In this document: positions 8,557 to 17,743 of the stretch, piece by piece
Position numbering within the stretch: position 1 is the stretch's first letter
Layout of the letters: each line of letters opens with the position of its first letter
The notes under the pieces: generated by a model
What the model saw: the letters and a program-made list of their open reading frames with translations, nothing else
The model's database searches: none
Told to the model about the DNA's origin: nothing
Made by a program: the position numbers and the translations under genes
Source: CAYQJL01 sp964612295
GTDB lineage: Bacteria; Eisenbacteria; RBG-16-71-46; CAIMUX01; WJJG01
DNA length: 64,000 nt
Assembly: GCA_964612295.1 (NCBI GenBank)
Contig: CAZTDY010000013.1
Span: 9,657-73,656 of the forward strand
Reading direction: 5' to 3'

Positions 8557-11392
8557 CTGCAGGACTCCTATAGCTTTCGACGATCTCCACCATCTTTGTG
8601 GGCTCGACAATACCGTGGGTGTCCTCGTCAACCAAGACAACGGGAGCCAGACCACACGCGCCAAGGCAGCGCACTGCCTCGAGTCCAAACTCGCGATCGG
8701 GGGTCGTTTCGCCCACCTCGATCTTCAGATGGCCCTTGACCTTGTCCAAGAGTTTCCCGGAGCCCTTCACGTAGCAGGCCGTCCCCATACAGACGCGGAT
8801 CGTGTGTTTTCCGCGCGGGACCATCGTGAAGAAGGAGTAGAAGGACACCACCCCGTAGACGTCCGAGGCGGGAAGCCCCAGGCCGTTCGCGACGTAGTTC
8901 TGCACGGGCACCGGCAGGTAACCCAGCATCCCCTGCGTCTTCTGAAGAACGGGAATCAGTCCACCGCGCCGAGGTCTGAACTCGCGCAGAACCTCATCGA
9001 CCTCGGGCTTCTTGTCGGTCAGCTCTTCCTCCACGAGGAATTCGTCGAACTGCTTGCCGACCACCTCGGGATCGCTCGCCCAATCGCGGGTGCCCCCCTT
9101 CGCGCGGGGGATCGCCTCCAACAGGCCCTCGCAATGGGCGAGGAGGGCATCATGATGGTAGTTGAAGATCGGCCACTGCGGCTTGAGCGGTGCCGGACGT
9201 TCGCCATTGAGGCGCGGCGTTCCGGCGTCTGCCTTGTCGATGACCGGCCACTGCAGGCCGTCGGCGGCGATTCGTTCATACGTGATGCCCGCAACTTGCG
9301 GAACGGAGTTCACGATTTCCTCTTCCCAGATCGCCTGGCTCGTGCGATCCGGCCAATCACCGCCCAGTCGCCTGGCCAACTCACGATAGATCCAGGTCTC
9401 AGGCTTGGCTTCGCCCGGAGGCTCGACCACCTGCCTTGCGCGACTCACCCGGCGTTCGCAGCTCGTGAAGGTGCCGTCAACCTCGCCCCAGCCGGCTGCC
9501 GGCAGGACCACATCGGCGGCGGCGCTCGTCTCGGTCTCCAGGATGTCGATGACGACGACGAACCCGGCTTTGTCGATCGCCTGGCGTGCGCCCTTCAGGG
9601 CCGGGTCGAGGTGAGCAAGATCCTCGCCCGCGATCATGAGAAGCGAGACGCCCTCGCCGGCCTTGGCGATGATCTCCGGAAGCGTCAATCCGGGGGTCTC
9701 ACCCTGTTCGAAGCCGGGCAGATAGGGCCCCGCGCCCATCAGCGGCGCGCCGACCGAGTTGTTGAGCGCGGCCAGGTAGCCCACCCCTCCGCAGTCGGTG
9801 TCTTGATTGCCCAGCAGCTCCTGCAGTTGCCTGAACAGAGCATCCCACACGGCGACCTTCGGGCCGTAGAGCAGCATCGTCGGTCCGTCGGCGGCGAGGA
9901 TCTTCGCCACTTCGGCGACCTGGGCCAGCTCGATGCCCGTGGCGCTGGTGACCTTCTCCGGCGAGAAGGTGTTCGCCGCCTGCTTCAGTTCATCCGTCGC
10001 CTTGCGCGCACCGCTGGTCACGAGCTGCTGAAGGATCCCATTGATCAGGACCGATTCGGACCCCTCGCGGGGCTGCAGCGCCGCCGTAGCGAACGTGGCG
10101 ATCTTGGTCGGCCGGTCGTCGATCACAATCAGCTGCGCGCCGCGTTTGGCCGCGCGCTTGATCGCCGATCCGGCGACCGGATTCTCGGACGTGACATCCG
10201 AGCCGATCAGGAGGATTCTCTCGGCCGCGTCGATCTCGGCGAGGGAGTTGCTCATGCCGGTCGCCCCGAAGGGCGTGGTAACGTTGTTCGTCCCGACCGC
10301 CGCGCGCATGAGCTTCTGCCCGAGGAAAAGCGACTCATTGGTCGATTTGTCGGACAGAATGCCCACAATGGCGTCCGGTCCTTGTTTGTCCTTGATCTTC
10401 TTTATCTTCTGAGCAACGAGATCCAGAGCCTCATCCCAGCTTGCCTCGCGCTGCTTACCGTTCTCGCGCACCAGCGGCTTGGTCAGGCGCTTCTCCGAAG
10501 CCAGGAAGTCGAATCCGAACCGGCCCTTCATGCACAGGCGCCCATCGTTCGGCGCGCCTGACTCGAAGCCGTCGACCTTCATGATCCGGTTTTCCTTCAC
10601 CGAAAGATCAAGCTGGCAGCCGACGCTGCAGTAGGCGCAGGTGGTCCGCACGTGCCGCACCTCCCAGGGCCTTGCCTGGTAGCGACTTTTCTGGTCGACG
10701 AGCGCGCCGACCGGACAGACCTGCATGCACTCGCCGCAGAAGACGCACTCGGACCTTTCCAACGATCCGTTGCCCATTGCGATGATCTTGGCGTCCTTAC
10801 CCCGAAATCCATGAGAGATGGCGTTGTTGACCTGGCTATCGTTGCAGGCCTGCACGCAGCGCCCGCACAGAATGCAGCGCGAGAAGTCGCGCATGATGAG
10901 CGGGCTCGCCGACTCCATTTCGTACTCGGGCTTGCGACCCTCGAAGCGCGTGCTGCTGACCTGATAGCGGTAGGAGAGAGCCTGAAGTTTGCAGGCCCCG
11001 TAGACCTCGCAGAGTTCTTCACTCTGATCGTAGGCCTTCGCCTCCCGCTGGAGTTCGGTCCAGCGCGCCGTGTCCTGGGCGCGGACCGAGCAGTTGTGAT
11101 TCCCCGACGAAAGGAGGAGCTCCAAGATGTTGCGCCTCGCTTCGAGCACCGTGGGGGTGTTGGTCTTGATCACCATCCCCTTGGTGGCCGGCATCGTGCA
11201 GGATGCGACCAGCGCACGCGCTCCCTCGACCTCGACCACGCAGACTCGGCAGGCACCGGTGGGCAGTGCGCCTGGCAGGTGGCAGAGGGTGGGGATGAAG
11301 ATGCCATCTCGCCGGGCGATATCCAGGATCCGATCGTCCGGCTCGATGCTGAGCTTCCGTCCGTTTATGGTGACGAAGTTCTCTGCGTTCAT
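8543..11392 (-). CDS. NuoG/FdhA-like Fe-S protein fused to NuoE
   Basis: This 949-residue protein starts with a [2Fe-2S] ferredoxin (C37, C48, C51, C65). A His/Cys3 cluster site follows, spread as H99, C101, C128 and C134. Two [4Fe-4S] motifs come next (C173-C183, C216-C226), then the CX2CX3C...C cluster of molybdopterin oxidoreductases (C252, C255, C259, C287). The FdhA-like domain follows, but the TNN segment at 368-370 is not followed by the Cys or Sec that holds molybdenum in formate dehydrogenase. From about 790 a NuoE domain with two CX4C/CX3C-type pairs completes the protein. It therefore looks like an electron-wiring subunit, with no evidence of formate oxidation. It sits directly downstream of rnfB and is likely the large subunit partnering NuoF-GltD. 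Confidence 0.92.
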   Translation of the reverse strand: MNAENFVTINGRKLSIEPDDRILDIARRDGIFIPTLCHLPGALPTGACRVCVVEVEGARALVASCTMPATKGMVIKTNTPTVLEARRNILELLLSSGNHNCSVRAQDTARWTELQREAKAYDQSEELCEVYGACKLQALSYRYQVSSTRFEGRKPEYEMESASPLIMRDFSRCILCGRCVQACNDSQVNNAISHGFRGKDAKIIAMGNGSLERSECVFCGECMQVCPVGALVDQKSRYQARPWEVRHVRTTCAYCSVGCQLDLSVKENRIMKVDGFESGAPNDGRLCMKGRFGFDFLASEKRLTKPLVRENGKQREASWDEALDLVAQKIKKIKDKQGPDAIVGILSDKSTNESLFLGQKLMRAAVGTNNVTTPFGATGMSNSLAEIDAAERILLIGSDVTSENPVAGSAIKRAAKRGAQLIVIDDRPTKIATFATAALQPREGSESVLINGILQQLVTSGARKATDELKQAANTFSPEKVTSATGIELAQVAEVAKILAADGPTMLLYGPKVAVWDALFRQLQELLGNQDTDCGGVGYLAALNNSVGAPLMGAGPYLPGFEQGETPGLTLPEIIAKAGEGVSLLMIAGEDLAHLDPALKGARQAIDKAGFVVVIDILETETSAAADVVLPAAGWGEVDGTFTSCERRVSRARQVVEPPGEAKPETWIYRELARRLGGDWPDRTSQAIWEEEIVNSVPQVAGITYERIAADGLQWPVIDKADAGTPRLNGERPAPLKPQWPIFNYHHDALLAHCEGLLEAIPRAKGGTRDWASDPEVVGKQFDEFLVEEELTDKKPEVDEVLREFRPRRGGLIPVLQKTQGMLGYLPVPVQNYVANGLGLPASDVYGVVSFYSFFTMVPRGKHTIRVCMGTACYVKGSGKLLDKVKGHLKIEVGETTPDREFGLEAVRCLGACGLAPVVLVDEDTHGIVEPTKMVEIVESYRSPADDAE

Positions 11393-11408
11393 CGCTCTTC
11401 CTTGTTCT

Positions 11409-13514
11409 CTACTGGTCCTTGAGGTAACAAATCAGGCCGCACTGCAGACAGCGCTCGGCTTCTTGCTTCGCTTCCGTTTCCGTCAGCCCGGGCAATTCGC
11501 TTGCGGCGATCCAGTCGGCCGCGGTGCTCGGCTCCCGAACCGATAGATCTTCACCCTGACGCGGGGCGGGAATGACATCGTGAACCTCATCGATATTGAG
11601 AATCTCATCCGCCTCGAGGGCGAGATTGTCGATCGGTTCAACACCACTCCCGCTCAGGTGCTGGTGAATGCCTCGCACGAGGCGGCGTCCGGAGACGATC
11701 GCCTTGACGACGGCCGAGGCATCACTGATCCGTCCCGGCTCGGGAGGAGTGAAGATGCCATGGCCGTTTCTGGAGGGCAGGGTCTGGAAGGTGGGAACGG
11801 TGCGCCAGGTCGGCATCGCTCCGAGGGCGACAAACTCGTCGCCGAAGGTCTCGCCGTCGGACACCTCGCCTTCCTCGACCTCCAGCCTGATCGGGGCGAT
11901 GACGAGTTCGGGGATCCGCCCCTCGGCCGCAATGAGGGTGTTGACGGCCAGGGTCTCAGCCGGCGGCTCGCCCGGACGCGGGGTTGTCGGCGCGATCGTC
12001 GCGCCCACCAGGCGATCGTCTGCGCCCCACAGGCCGGTGACCTGCATGGCGGGACGCACGAAGATTCCCTCTCTGGCCAGTGCGCGCGTTTCCTGCAGGT
12101 CGGCAGGGAGCAGTTCTTCCTCGCAGAGGGCGAGGATCGTCACCTTCTCCACGCCGCTCTCGCGGAGATCCCGGGCCAGCGCACCCGATTCAGGGGTGGT
12201 TCCTGCGATCAGGACATGCTTGCCGAGATCCTGCGTCCGGCCCTGAGCCATGTCCTCGAGGAGATCGAACAGCAGATGCAGGCCCGGCACCAGCTGCGGC
12301 CTCGCTTCGCCCTGGGCGCCGAGAACCTTCCGGCTGTCGAATCCGCCCGTCGAGAGGAGAATCGCGTCGAACCCGTCTTCGACCAGAGATCGAATCGTGA
12401 AATCCCGGCCGAGGAGCTTCTCGGTGTGAGCCTCGACCCCCATCTGGAGGATGCTCTCGATCTCGTGATCGAGGATATCGTCCGGCAGGCGACCGTCGGA
12501 AATGACGTAGCGCAGGATGCCGCCCAGCTTCGGTTTGGCTTCGTAGAGGATCGTCTCGTGTCCGAGCCGCGCCAGGTAGTAGCTGGCCGCCAGACCTTCC
12601 GCGCCGGCCCCGATGACCGCCACGCGCTGCCCGCTATCGGCATTCTTGTAAGGGTTGATGTGTTTGCCGGTCGCCATCTCGTAGTCCGCCGCAAACCTCT
12701 TCAGCGGATTGATCCCCACCGGCTCGTCCGCCGCGAGGTTGCGACGGCAATCGAATTCACAGGGGGCGGGGCAGATGCGCCCGCAGATCAGCGGCAGCGG
12801 GCACTTCTCCTTGATGACCCGAAGCGCCTCTTCCGGAAGCCCGTGGCGGACCGCCCGGATGTAGCGGGGGATGTCGATTCCGGTCGGGCAGGCGCGCTGG
12901 CAGGGCGCGGTGCATTCGGCCGCGGTGTATTCGGCCTGCATCCGACGGGTGGTCGAGGTCAGTCCGATGATGTCCTTCGGGCATGCGGTGACGCAGGCCC
13001 CACACCCGACACAGTTCTTGGGATTGAACTTCGGGAGATTGTCCGCGCCGATGGTCAGGGCGTCGAAGTTGCAGGCCTTGACGCAACTGCCGAGCCCGAT
13101 GCACCCGATGGGGCACACCTTGCTGCCGCCGTAGAGCTGCATCGCCGCCTGGCAATCCTGGGCGCCGTTGTAAACGTACCGCAAATCGGCCTCGTCGGTG
13201 CCGAACGTGCAGGTCGTTGAGGCGAGATCCGGCTCGCGAGCGACCACCTTCACGCCCATCACCGCGCCGACCGCCACCGCCGTGTCGAAGCCGCCCGCCA
13301 CGCAGATGCCGGCGTCGGCCTTGCCCCCGACAATCGACTCGGCCGCCGCCCGGCAGCCGGGAAAACCGCAGCCACCGCAGTTGGCGCCCGGCAGGGCGTT
13401 CTCCACCTCGCCGATGAGCGGGTCTTCCTTCACGTAGAACACGCGGGAAGCGATCCCGAGCAGCAGCGCCGCGGCGGCACCCAATCCACCCATGAAGATC
13501 AATGCTGTGACCAT
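11409..13514 (-). CDS. rnfB: RnfB fused to a GltD-like flavoprotein
   Basis: The first ~200 of 701 residues are RnfB: a membrane anchor (1-23), the [4Fe-4S] motif C46, C49, C54, C71, and two ferredoxin-type clusters (CPIGCIGLGSCVKAC and CVGCGACVTAC). From about 205 a GltD/NfnB-like module follows with its own N-terminal cysteines (CTAPCQRAC) and an intact FAD motif (VIGAGAEGL). The second Rossmann site, which binds NADPH in GltD, reads GTTPES instead of GGGNTA and lacks the YRR signature, so pyridine-nucleotide binding is doubtful. RnfB normally receives electrons from ferredoxin in the Rnf complex at the inner membrane; the extra flavin module may add a second electron entry. Confidence 0.93.
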   Translation of the reverse strand: MVTALIFMGGLGAAAALLLGIASRVFYVKEDPLIGEVENALPGANCGGCGFPGCRAAAESIVGGKADAGICVAGGFDTAVAVGAVMGVKVVAREPDLASTTCTFGTDEADLRYVYNGAQDCQAAMQLYGGSKVCPIGCIGLGSCVKACNFDALTIGADNLPKFNPKNCVGCGACVTACPKDIIGLTSTTRRMQAEYTAAECTAPCQRACPTGIDIPRYIRAVRHGLPEEALRVIKEKCPLPLICGRICPAPCEFDCRRNLAADEPVGINPLKRFAADYEMATGKHINPYKNADSGQRVAVIGAGAEGLAASYYLARLGHETILYEAKPKLGGILRYVISDGRLPDDILDHEIESILQMGVEAHTEKLLGRDFTIRSLVEDGFDAILLSTGGFDSRKVLGAQGEARPQLVPGLHLLFDLLEDMAQGRTQDLGKHVLIAGTTPESGALARDLRESGVEKVTILALCEEELLPADLQETRALAREGIFVRPAMQVTGLWGADDRLVGATIAPTTPRPGEPPAETLAVNTLIAAEGRIPELVIAPIRLEVEEGEVSDGETFGDEFVALGAMPTWRTVPTFQTLPSRNGHGIFTPPEPGRISDASAVVKAIVSGRRLVRGIHQHLSGSGVEPIDNLALEADEILNIDEVHDVIPAPRQGEDLSVREPSTAADWIAASELPGLTETEAKQEAERCLQCGLICYLKDQ

Positions 13515-13538
13515 TGCCTCACCTTATCGCTCTAGTTC

Positions 13539-14111
13539 TTACGCCATACCCTTGAATCCCTGGAAGGCCAGAGACATCAAACCTGCCGTGATCAATGCGA
13601 TCGCCGTGTCCTGCAGCGGTTGGGGGATGCGCGCGACGCGGAATCGCTCGCGGAGACCGGCGAACAGGACCAGCGCCAGGGCAAACCCCAGCCCGCTGGC
13701 GATCGAAAAGACGACCATCTCAATGAACTCGTAGTTGTTCTTCACGCAGATCAGCGCCACGCCCATGATGGCGCAGTTCGTGGTGATCAGCGGAAGGAAG
13801 ATCCCCAGCGCCTGGTAGAGCGCGGGCATCGTTTTTTTCAGGAAGATCTCGATGAACTGCACCAGCGCGGCGATCACCAGAATGAAGGCGATCGTCTGCA
13901 GATGCTCCATCCCGTAGGGGACCAACACCGTGCGACTCACGATCCAAGTGATCACGGAAGCGACGACCATCACGAAGATCACCGCCATTCCCATGCCGAT
14001 CGCCGTATCCATCCGCTTCGAGACGCCCAGGAAGGGGCAGTTCCCCAAGTACTGGGCCAGCAGGATGTTCTTGACGAGAATCGCGCCGATAACCAGAAGG
14101 ATCAGATCCAC
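13539..14111 (-). CDS. rnfA: Rnf complex membrane subunit RnfA
   Basis: This 190-residue integral membrane protein has six predicted helices. RnfA/NqrE hallmarks are visible: the N-terminal LGNCPFLGVS segment and the TNCAIMGVAL half-helix in the middle, each carrying a cysteine that ligates the intramembrane [2Fe-2S] cluster shared with RnfE in this family. Length matches the family (~190-200). It lies between rnfE and the rnfB fusion in the order C-D-G-E-A-B. The subunit takes part in ion-coupled electron transfer between ferredoxin and NAD. Confidence 0.96.
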   Translation of the reverse strand: MDLILLVIGAILVKNILLAQYLGNCPFLGVSKRMDTAIGMGMAVIFVMVVASVITWIVSRTVLVPYGMEHLQTIAFILVIAALVQFIEIFLKKTMPALYQALGIFLPLITTNCAIMGVALICVKNNYEFIEMVVFSIASGLGFALALVLFAGLRERFRVARIPQPLQDTAIALITAGLMSLAFQGFKGMA

Positions 14112-14142
14112 AATTGCCTCCTCATCCAGAGTGGTTGCGCGA

Positions 14143-14754
14143 CTACGCCTCGGCCTTCATCCGGCTGCGGTACCGGTCGAAGGCGTTCATCATAAACAGC
14201 AACAACCCCAGGCCGACAAAGGCGCCGGGGGCATCTGCAAATAGGGCGAAGGGCTCGAACGAAGCGCCGAAGACGCTCTGGCCGAAGAAGGTGCCGGCGC
14301 CGAGCACCTCGCGCACCGCTCCCAACACCCCGAGGGAGAGAGTGAATCCGAGGCCGACTCCCAGGCCGTCCGCGGCGGCGAGGTGAACCGGGTTCTTGGC
14401 GGCGAAAGCTTCGGCCCGCCCCAGAATGACGCAGTTCACCACGATGAGGGGGATGAAGATCCCCAGGCTTTGCGACAGCCCGAAGAAGAAGGCCTTCATC
14501 ACCAGCTCGACCGTGACCACGAAGGTGGCGATCACCACGATGAAGCAGGCAATTCTCACCTTGGCGGGGATCACCTTGCGGAGGAGCGACACGAGGACAT
14601 TCGAGCAAAGCAACACGAAGGTTGCCGCAAGTCCCATCCCAATGCCGTTCTCCACCGTATTGGTGACCGCGAGCACCGGGCACAGCCCCAACACCAGGCG
14701 GAAGGGCGGTAGCTCCGTGGTGAAGCCCTTGGTGAACTCCTTGACAATTCTCAT
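14143..14754 (-). CDS. rnfE: Rnf complex membrane subunit RnfE
   Basis: This 203-residue membrane protein has the RnfE/NqrD pattern, including LGLCPVLAVTNTVENG near the N-terminus and VNCVILGRAEAFA in the middle, with the paired half-helix cysteines. The ATG at 14754 follows a GGGAG site; the longer frame to 14838 would run into the end of rnfG and was rejected. It partners RnfA to hold the intramembrane iron-sulfur cluster. Confidence 0.95.
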   Translation of the reverse strand: MRIVKEFTKGFTTELPPFRLVLGLCPVLAVTNTVENGIGMGLAATFVLLCSNVLVSLLRKVIPAKVRIACFIVVIATFVVTVELVMKAFFFGLSQSLGIFIPLIVVNCVILGRAEAFAAKNPVHLAAADGLGVGLGFTLSLGVLGAVREVLGAGTFFGQSVFGASFEPFALFADAPGAFVGLGLLLFMMNAFDRYRSRMKAEA

Positions 14755-14804
14755 GCCGGTCTCCCGTTGCGCAATGCCGCAAAAAGCGCGGCAGTTGACC
14801 TGAC

Positions 14805-15410
14805 CTATTGAGAACCCGAACGAGCCGCCGCGGCCCACTCGGAGAGCTCGTCTTTGTGCTGTTTCACGAACTCCGCCGCCCCGCGCACACCGGCCACGAC
14901 GGCCGTGCTGGTCCGCGTGGCGCCGGAGACCGCCTCGATATCACCCCCCGCGGGTGACAAAGCAAAGGTGGTGCCGTCCACCGGCCGGCCGGCGTAGGTG
15001 CGCAGGTAGCCCGGATCCGCGACCCGCGTCCCGATGCCGGGTGTCTCGGAGTGTTTGGTCACCCGCACGCCCACGATCGAGGCGCTCGCGAGATCAACCC
15101 CAGTGATCACCGACACGTTGCCGCCGTATCCGCCCGCGCCGGCCGTCTCCAAAGCCACGGCCTTGACTACGCCGTCTTCCACGAGCGGGTAGAGTCGCCA
15201 CGCCTGGCCATCGATCTCCTGGGTGAACGCGTCGGCCACCGGATCATTCGCGGCGTCCGCGAAGATGTCATGCACCGCCGGTCCGCGCAGATTGACTTCC
15301 TCCTGAAGGAAGATCTGCTCTGCCAGCCCCTCATTGAGGGCGGTGAGCCCGAGGGCGGACACCAGACAGATGGCGGTCAAGACCAGGAACATCTTGGTGA
15401 GTTCATTCAT
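14805..15410 (-). CDS. rnfG: Rnf complex FMN-binding subunit RnfG
   Basis: This 201-residue protein has one N-terminal transmembrane helix (about 8-25) and a periplasmic FMN-binding domain. The covalent FMN attachment motif SGATRTST is present near residue 162, with threonine as the expected attachment site. The stretch HSETPGIG upstream of it is also characteristic of RnfG/NqrC. Its stop lies about 50 bases from the rnfE start, and its start overlaps the end of rnfD. It transfers electrons between RnfD and the other periplasm-facing cofactors. Confidence 0.96.
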   Translation of the reverse strand: MNELTKMFLVLTAICLVSALGLTALNEGLAEQIFLQEEVNLRGPAVHDIFADAANDPVADAFTQEIDGQAWRLYPLVEDGVVKAVALETAGAGGYGGNVSVITGVDLASASIVGVRVTKHSETPGIGTRVADPGYLRTYAGRPVDGTTFALSPAGGDIEAVSGATRTSTAVVAGVRGAAEFVKQHKDELSEWAAAARSGSQ

Positions 15411-16375
15411 CGTGCCGGCACCTCCACTCCGATCACCTTGGGCCTAATCTTGTCGATGAGCGGCTGGGCCATGTTCATCAAGAGGACGGCGAAGACTGCG
15501 CCGTCCGGCCAGACGCCGAAGGTGCGGATGAGAACCGTGAGCAGACCACAGCCGAGGCCGAAGACGACCTGGGCCCATCCATTGACCGGTGAGGTCGCGT
15601 GGTCAGTGGCCAGGAAGAACGCCGCGAACACCGTGAGCCCGGAGAACAGATGGAACAGAGGTCCGGGGTAGCTGGCGGGATCCGCCGCCTGGAAGATTGC
15701 CGCGGTGATGCCGACGGTTGCCAGATAGGAGAGGGGGATTCGCCAGGCGATATGACCTCGCAGGATCAGGTAGATCCCTCCGATGATCAGCCACAACGCC
15801 ATCGAGGATCCCACTCCGCCGAGCTGCTGACCCCAGATCAAACCGCCGATCGGGAAACTCTGGACGGCTTCCACTCCATAGGCGCGCCAGGCCACGAGTG
15901 GTTCGAGGACCGGAACGCTCAGGTCCCAGGAGGTGAACTGCGCGGCGGTGTTGAGACGCAGAGGCCAGGAGAAGAGGATGATGGCATAACTGAGGAGAGG
16001 CGGACAGAAGGGGTAACTCCCCATGCCGCCGAAGAAGTGCTTGCCCAGCACCACCATTATGAGTGAGGCCATCAGAACCAGCCACCAGGGCGCGGCCGCA
16101 TGGAGCAGGAGACCCAGAATGAGCCCCTGAACCAGTACGGATCCGTCCGCCAGGTATCCCGGTTGGTTGCGCAGACGTGCGACGACCCACTCGAACAGGA
16201 TTGCGCTGCCGACTGCCAGCAGAACCGTCTGAACCCCGGCCAATCCCCACAGGAGGAAGCCGGCGATCGTTGCTGGCAGAAGCGCGATCAGCTGGTTGAA
16301 GTAGATCTCGGGCACGCTGCTCCCGTCGTGGGTGTGGGGAGGTGTCGCCACACTCAGAAGCGGGGAGCGTTTCAT
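15407..16375 (-). CDS. rnfD: Rnf complex membrane subunit RnfD
   Basis: The protein has 322 residues and about eight to ten hydrophobic helices, with RnfD/NqrB features such as the GMGSYPFCPP and GGLIWGQQ segments and the FFLATDHATSPVNGWAQ region near 240, where covalent FMN is usually attached to a threonine (DHATSP). The ATG at 16375 follows AGGAGGG; the longer frame overlaps rnfC out of phase. It is a central membrane subunit of the complex and its 3' end overlaps rnfG by four bases. Confidence 0.94.
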   Translation of the reverse strand: MKRSPLLSVATPPHTHDGSSVPEIYFNQLIALLPATIAGFLLWGLAGVQTVLLAVGSAILFEWVVARLRNQPGYLADGSVLVQGLILGLLLHAAAPWWLVLMASLIMVVLGKHFFGGMGSYPFCPPLLSYAIILFSWPLRLNTAAQFTSWDLSVPVLEPLVAWRAYGVEAVQSFPIGGLIWGQQLGGVGSSMALWLIIGGIYLILRGHIAWRIPLSYLATVGITAAIFQAADPASYPGPLFHLFSGLTVFAAFFLATDHATSPVNGWAQVVFGLGCGLLTVLIRTFGVWPDGAVFAVLLMNMAQPLIDKIRPKVIGVEVPAR

Positions 16376-16403
16376 CGTTTCCCTCCTGCGTCGCCTGTAG
16401 GCT

Positions 16404-17705
16404 TTATTCGATTGTCTCGGCTTCGGCCGCGGCCAGAGCGTCCGCTTCAGCCAGCGCTTCGGCCTGCAACTGTCCGTAGCGATCGATTGCGTAACGCATG
16501 TACTGCACCAGGGGCCGCCTTGCCGGACAGACAAAGGCGCACGCGCCGCACTCGATGCAGGCGGATGCGCCCATGACGTAGGCCTCCTCGGCGAGAGCGA
16601 ACTCGGCGTGACGAGCGACAAGGCTCACCTGGATGTTCACCGGGCAGATCTGCACGCACCGTCCGCAGTTGATGCACGGATTCTCGGTCAGCGCCGTGAC
16701 CTCGCCGGCCGCGATGAGAGTGAGGCCGTCGGTTCCCAGGGTGACGGGAGCGCCCAAGTCGAACTGGGCGTTTCCTTGCCAGATCCCGCCCAGCAGGATG
16801 CGATCACCTTCTTCGACCTTGATCTCCAGCTGCTCCAGAACGTGACCGACCGGGGTGCCCACCGGGACCTCGACCAACGTCGGTTGGCCGCCGCCCTTGG
16901 GCGTGACGGTCAAATACTTGGTGGTTCGGGGCCGGCCCGTCTTCACCGCCCGGAGAGCCAGGCAGAGATGCTCGGCCGTCACATAGAAGACGCCGGCCTC
17001 CCGCGCGCCTTCGGGCGTGATGTTGCCGACGCCTGCCGCGCGGGCGAGGATCAAGCGCCAGTGCGAGTCGGGATATCGCTCGACCACCGGGAGGATCTCG
17101 AGTCCCGCCACTCCGCTGACCTGCCCCTCCTGTCCGGCGGGAACCGCCAGGACGAGGCGAGCCCCGTCCGCGATCCGGCCCAGGCCCTCGATCGCCTCGG
17201 CCAACTCGGCCTGTCCCTCGGTCACGAAGTGGGCTTGGACGCCCAAACCAGGCTCCCGATCGACCCCCATGATGATCACGGTCCGGGGCGTGACCCCGGC
17301 GGCCTGCCAGGGCAACACGATCCCGAGGGCCGACAAGGCTTCGAGCAGATCTTCCGGCTCGGCGGCGCGGGGGTCTTCCAACGTGGGCTCCTGCATCCAC
17401 ACGTCCTCGACGCCGGGAGGCTGCTTCACCTCGACGGTCCGGAGGTCTTCACCCGAGGCCGCGCGGATGCCACCGATCCCGGTGACCTCGCCGGTAATCG
17501 GCGCGTGGATGGTGTCACGCTTCGCGCCCGTGGCGAGCGGTTGTCCGCACATCACCTGCTGGCCCACCGGGACTAGGGTCGCCAGCTCGGCCGACGGAAG
17601 CGGCAGACGCACCTCTGTAGGGGCCGCCAATGACTGCAGGGGGGCGCCGGGACTGTCCATCGCAATCCGCGGTTTCACCAACCCCAAGAACCGCTTGCTG
17701 CTCAC
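16404..17705 (-). CDS. rnfC: Rnf complex subunit RnfC
   Basis: This 433-residue protein binds FMN, NADH and two [4Fe-4S] clusters in other Rnf complexes. Visible are the biotinyl-lipoyl-like N-terminal segment (HAPITGEVTGI near 65), the NuoF-like Rossmann core, a SLBB-like portion (EVPVGTPVGHVL near 285), and the paired cluster motifs CINCGRCVQICP and CIECGACAFVCP near the C-terminus. A GTG at 17705 is taken as the start because GAGGAGG lies just upstream; the longer frame reaches into the intergenic gap. It is the second gene of the operon after the multihaem cytochrome. Confidence 0.93.
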   Translation of the reverse strand: MSSKRFLGLVKPRIAMDSPGAPLQSLAAPTEVRLPLPSAELATLVPVGQQVMCGQPLATGAKRDTIHAPITGEVTGIGGIRAASGEDLRTVEVKQPPGVEDVWMQEPTLEDPRAAEPEDLLEALSALGIVLPWQAAGVTPRTVIIMGVDREPGLGVQAHFVTEGQAELAEAIEGLGRIADGARLVLAVPAGQEGQVSGVAGLEILPVVERYPDSHWRLILARAAGVGNITPEGAREAGVFYVTAEHLCLALRAVKTGRPRTTKYLTVTPKGGGQPTLVEVPVGTPVGHVLEQLEIKVEEGDRILLGGIWQGNAQFDLGAPVTLGTDGLTLIAAGEVTALTENPCINCGRCVQICPVNIQVSLVARHAEFALAEEAYVMGASACIECGACAFVCPARRPLVQYMRYAIDRYGQLQAEALAEADALAAAEAETIE

Positions 17706-17743
17706 TGTTCCTCCTCGTATCAAGAAGGTCTCTATGGCTTGTG

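Noticed and set aside
8543..11392. Formate dehydrogenase or [FeFe]-hydrogenase identity
   Set aside because: No catalytic Cys/Sec after the TNN segment, no in-frame TGA, and none of the H-cluster cysteine motifs are present.
11580..13220. 546-residue plus-strand frame
   Set aside because: It lies opposite the RnfB-GltD gene and shows no motifs; it arises from GC-rich third codon positions.
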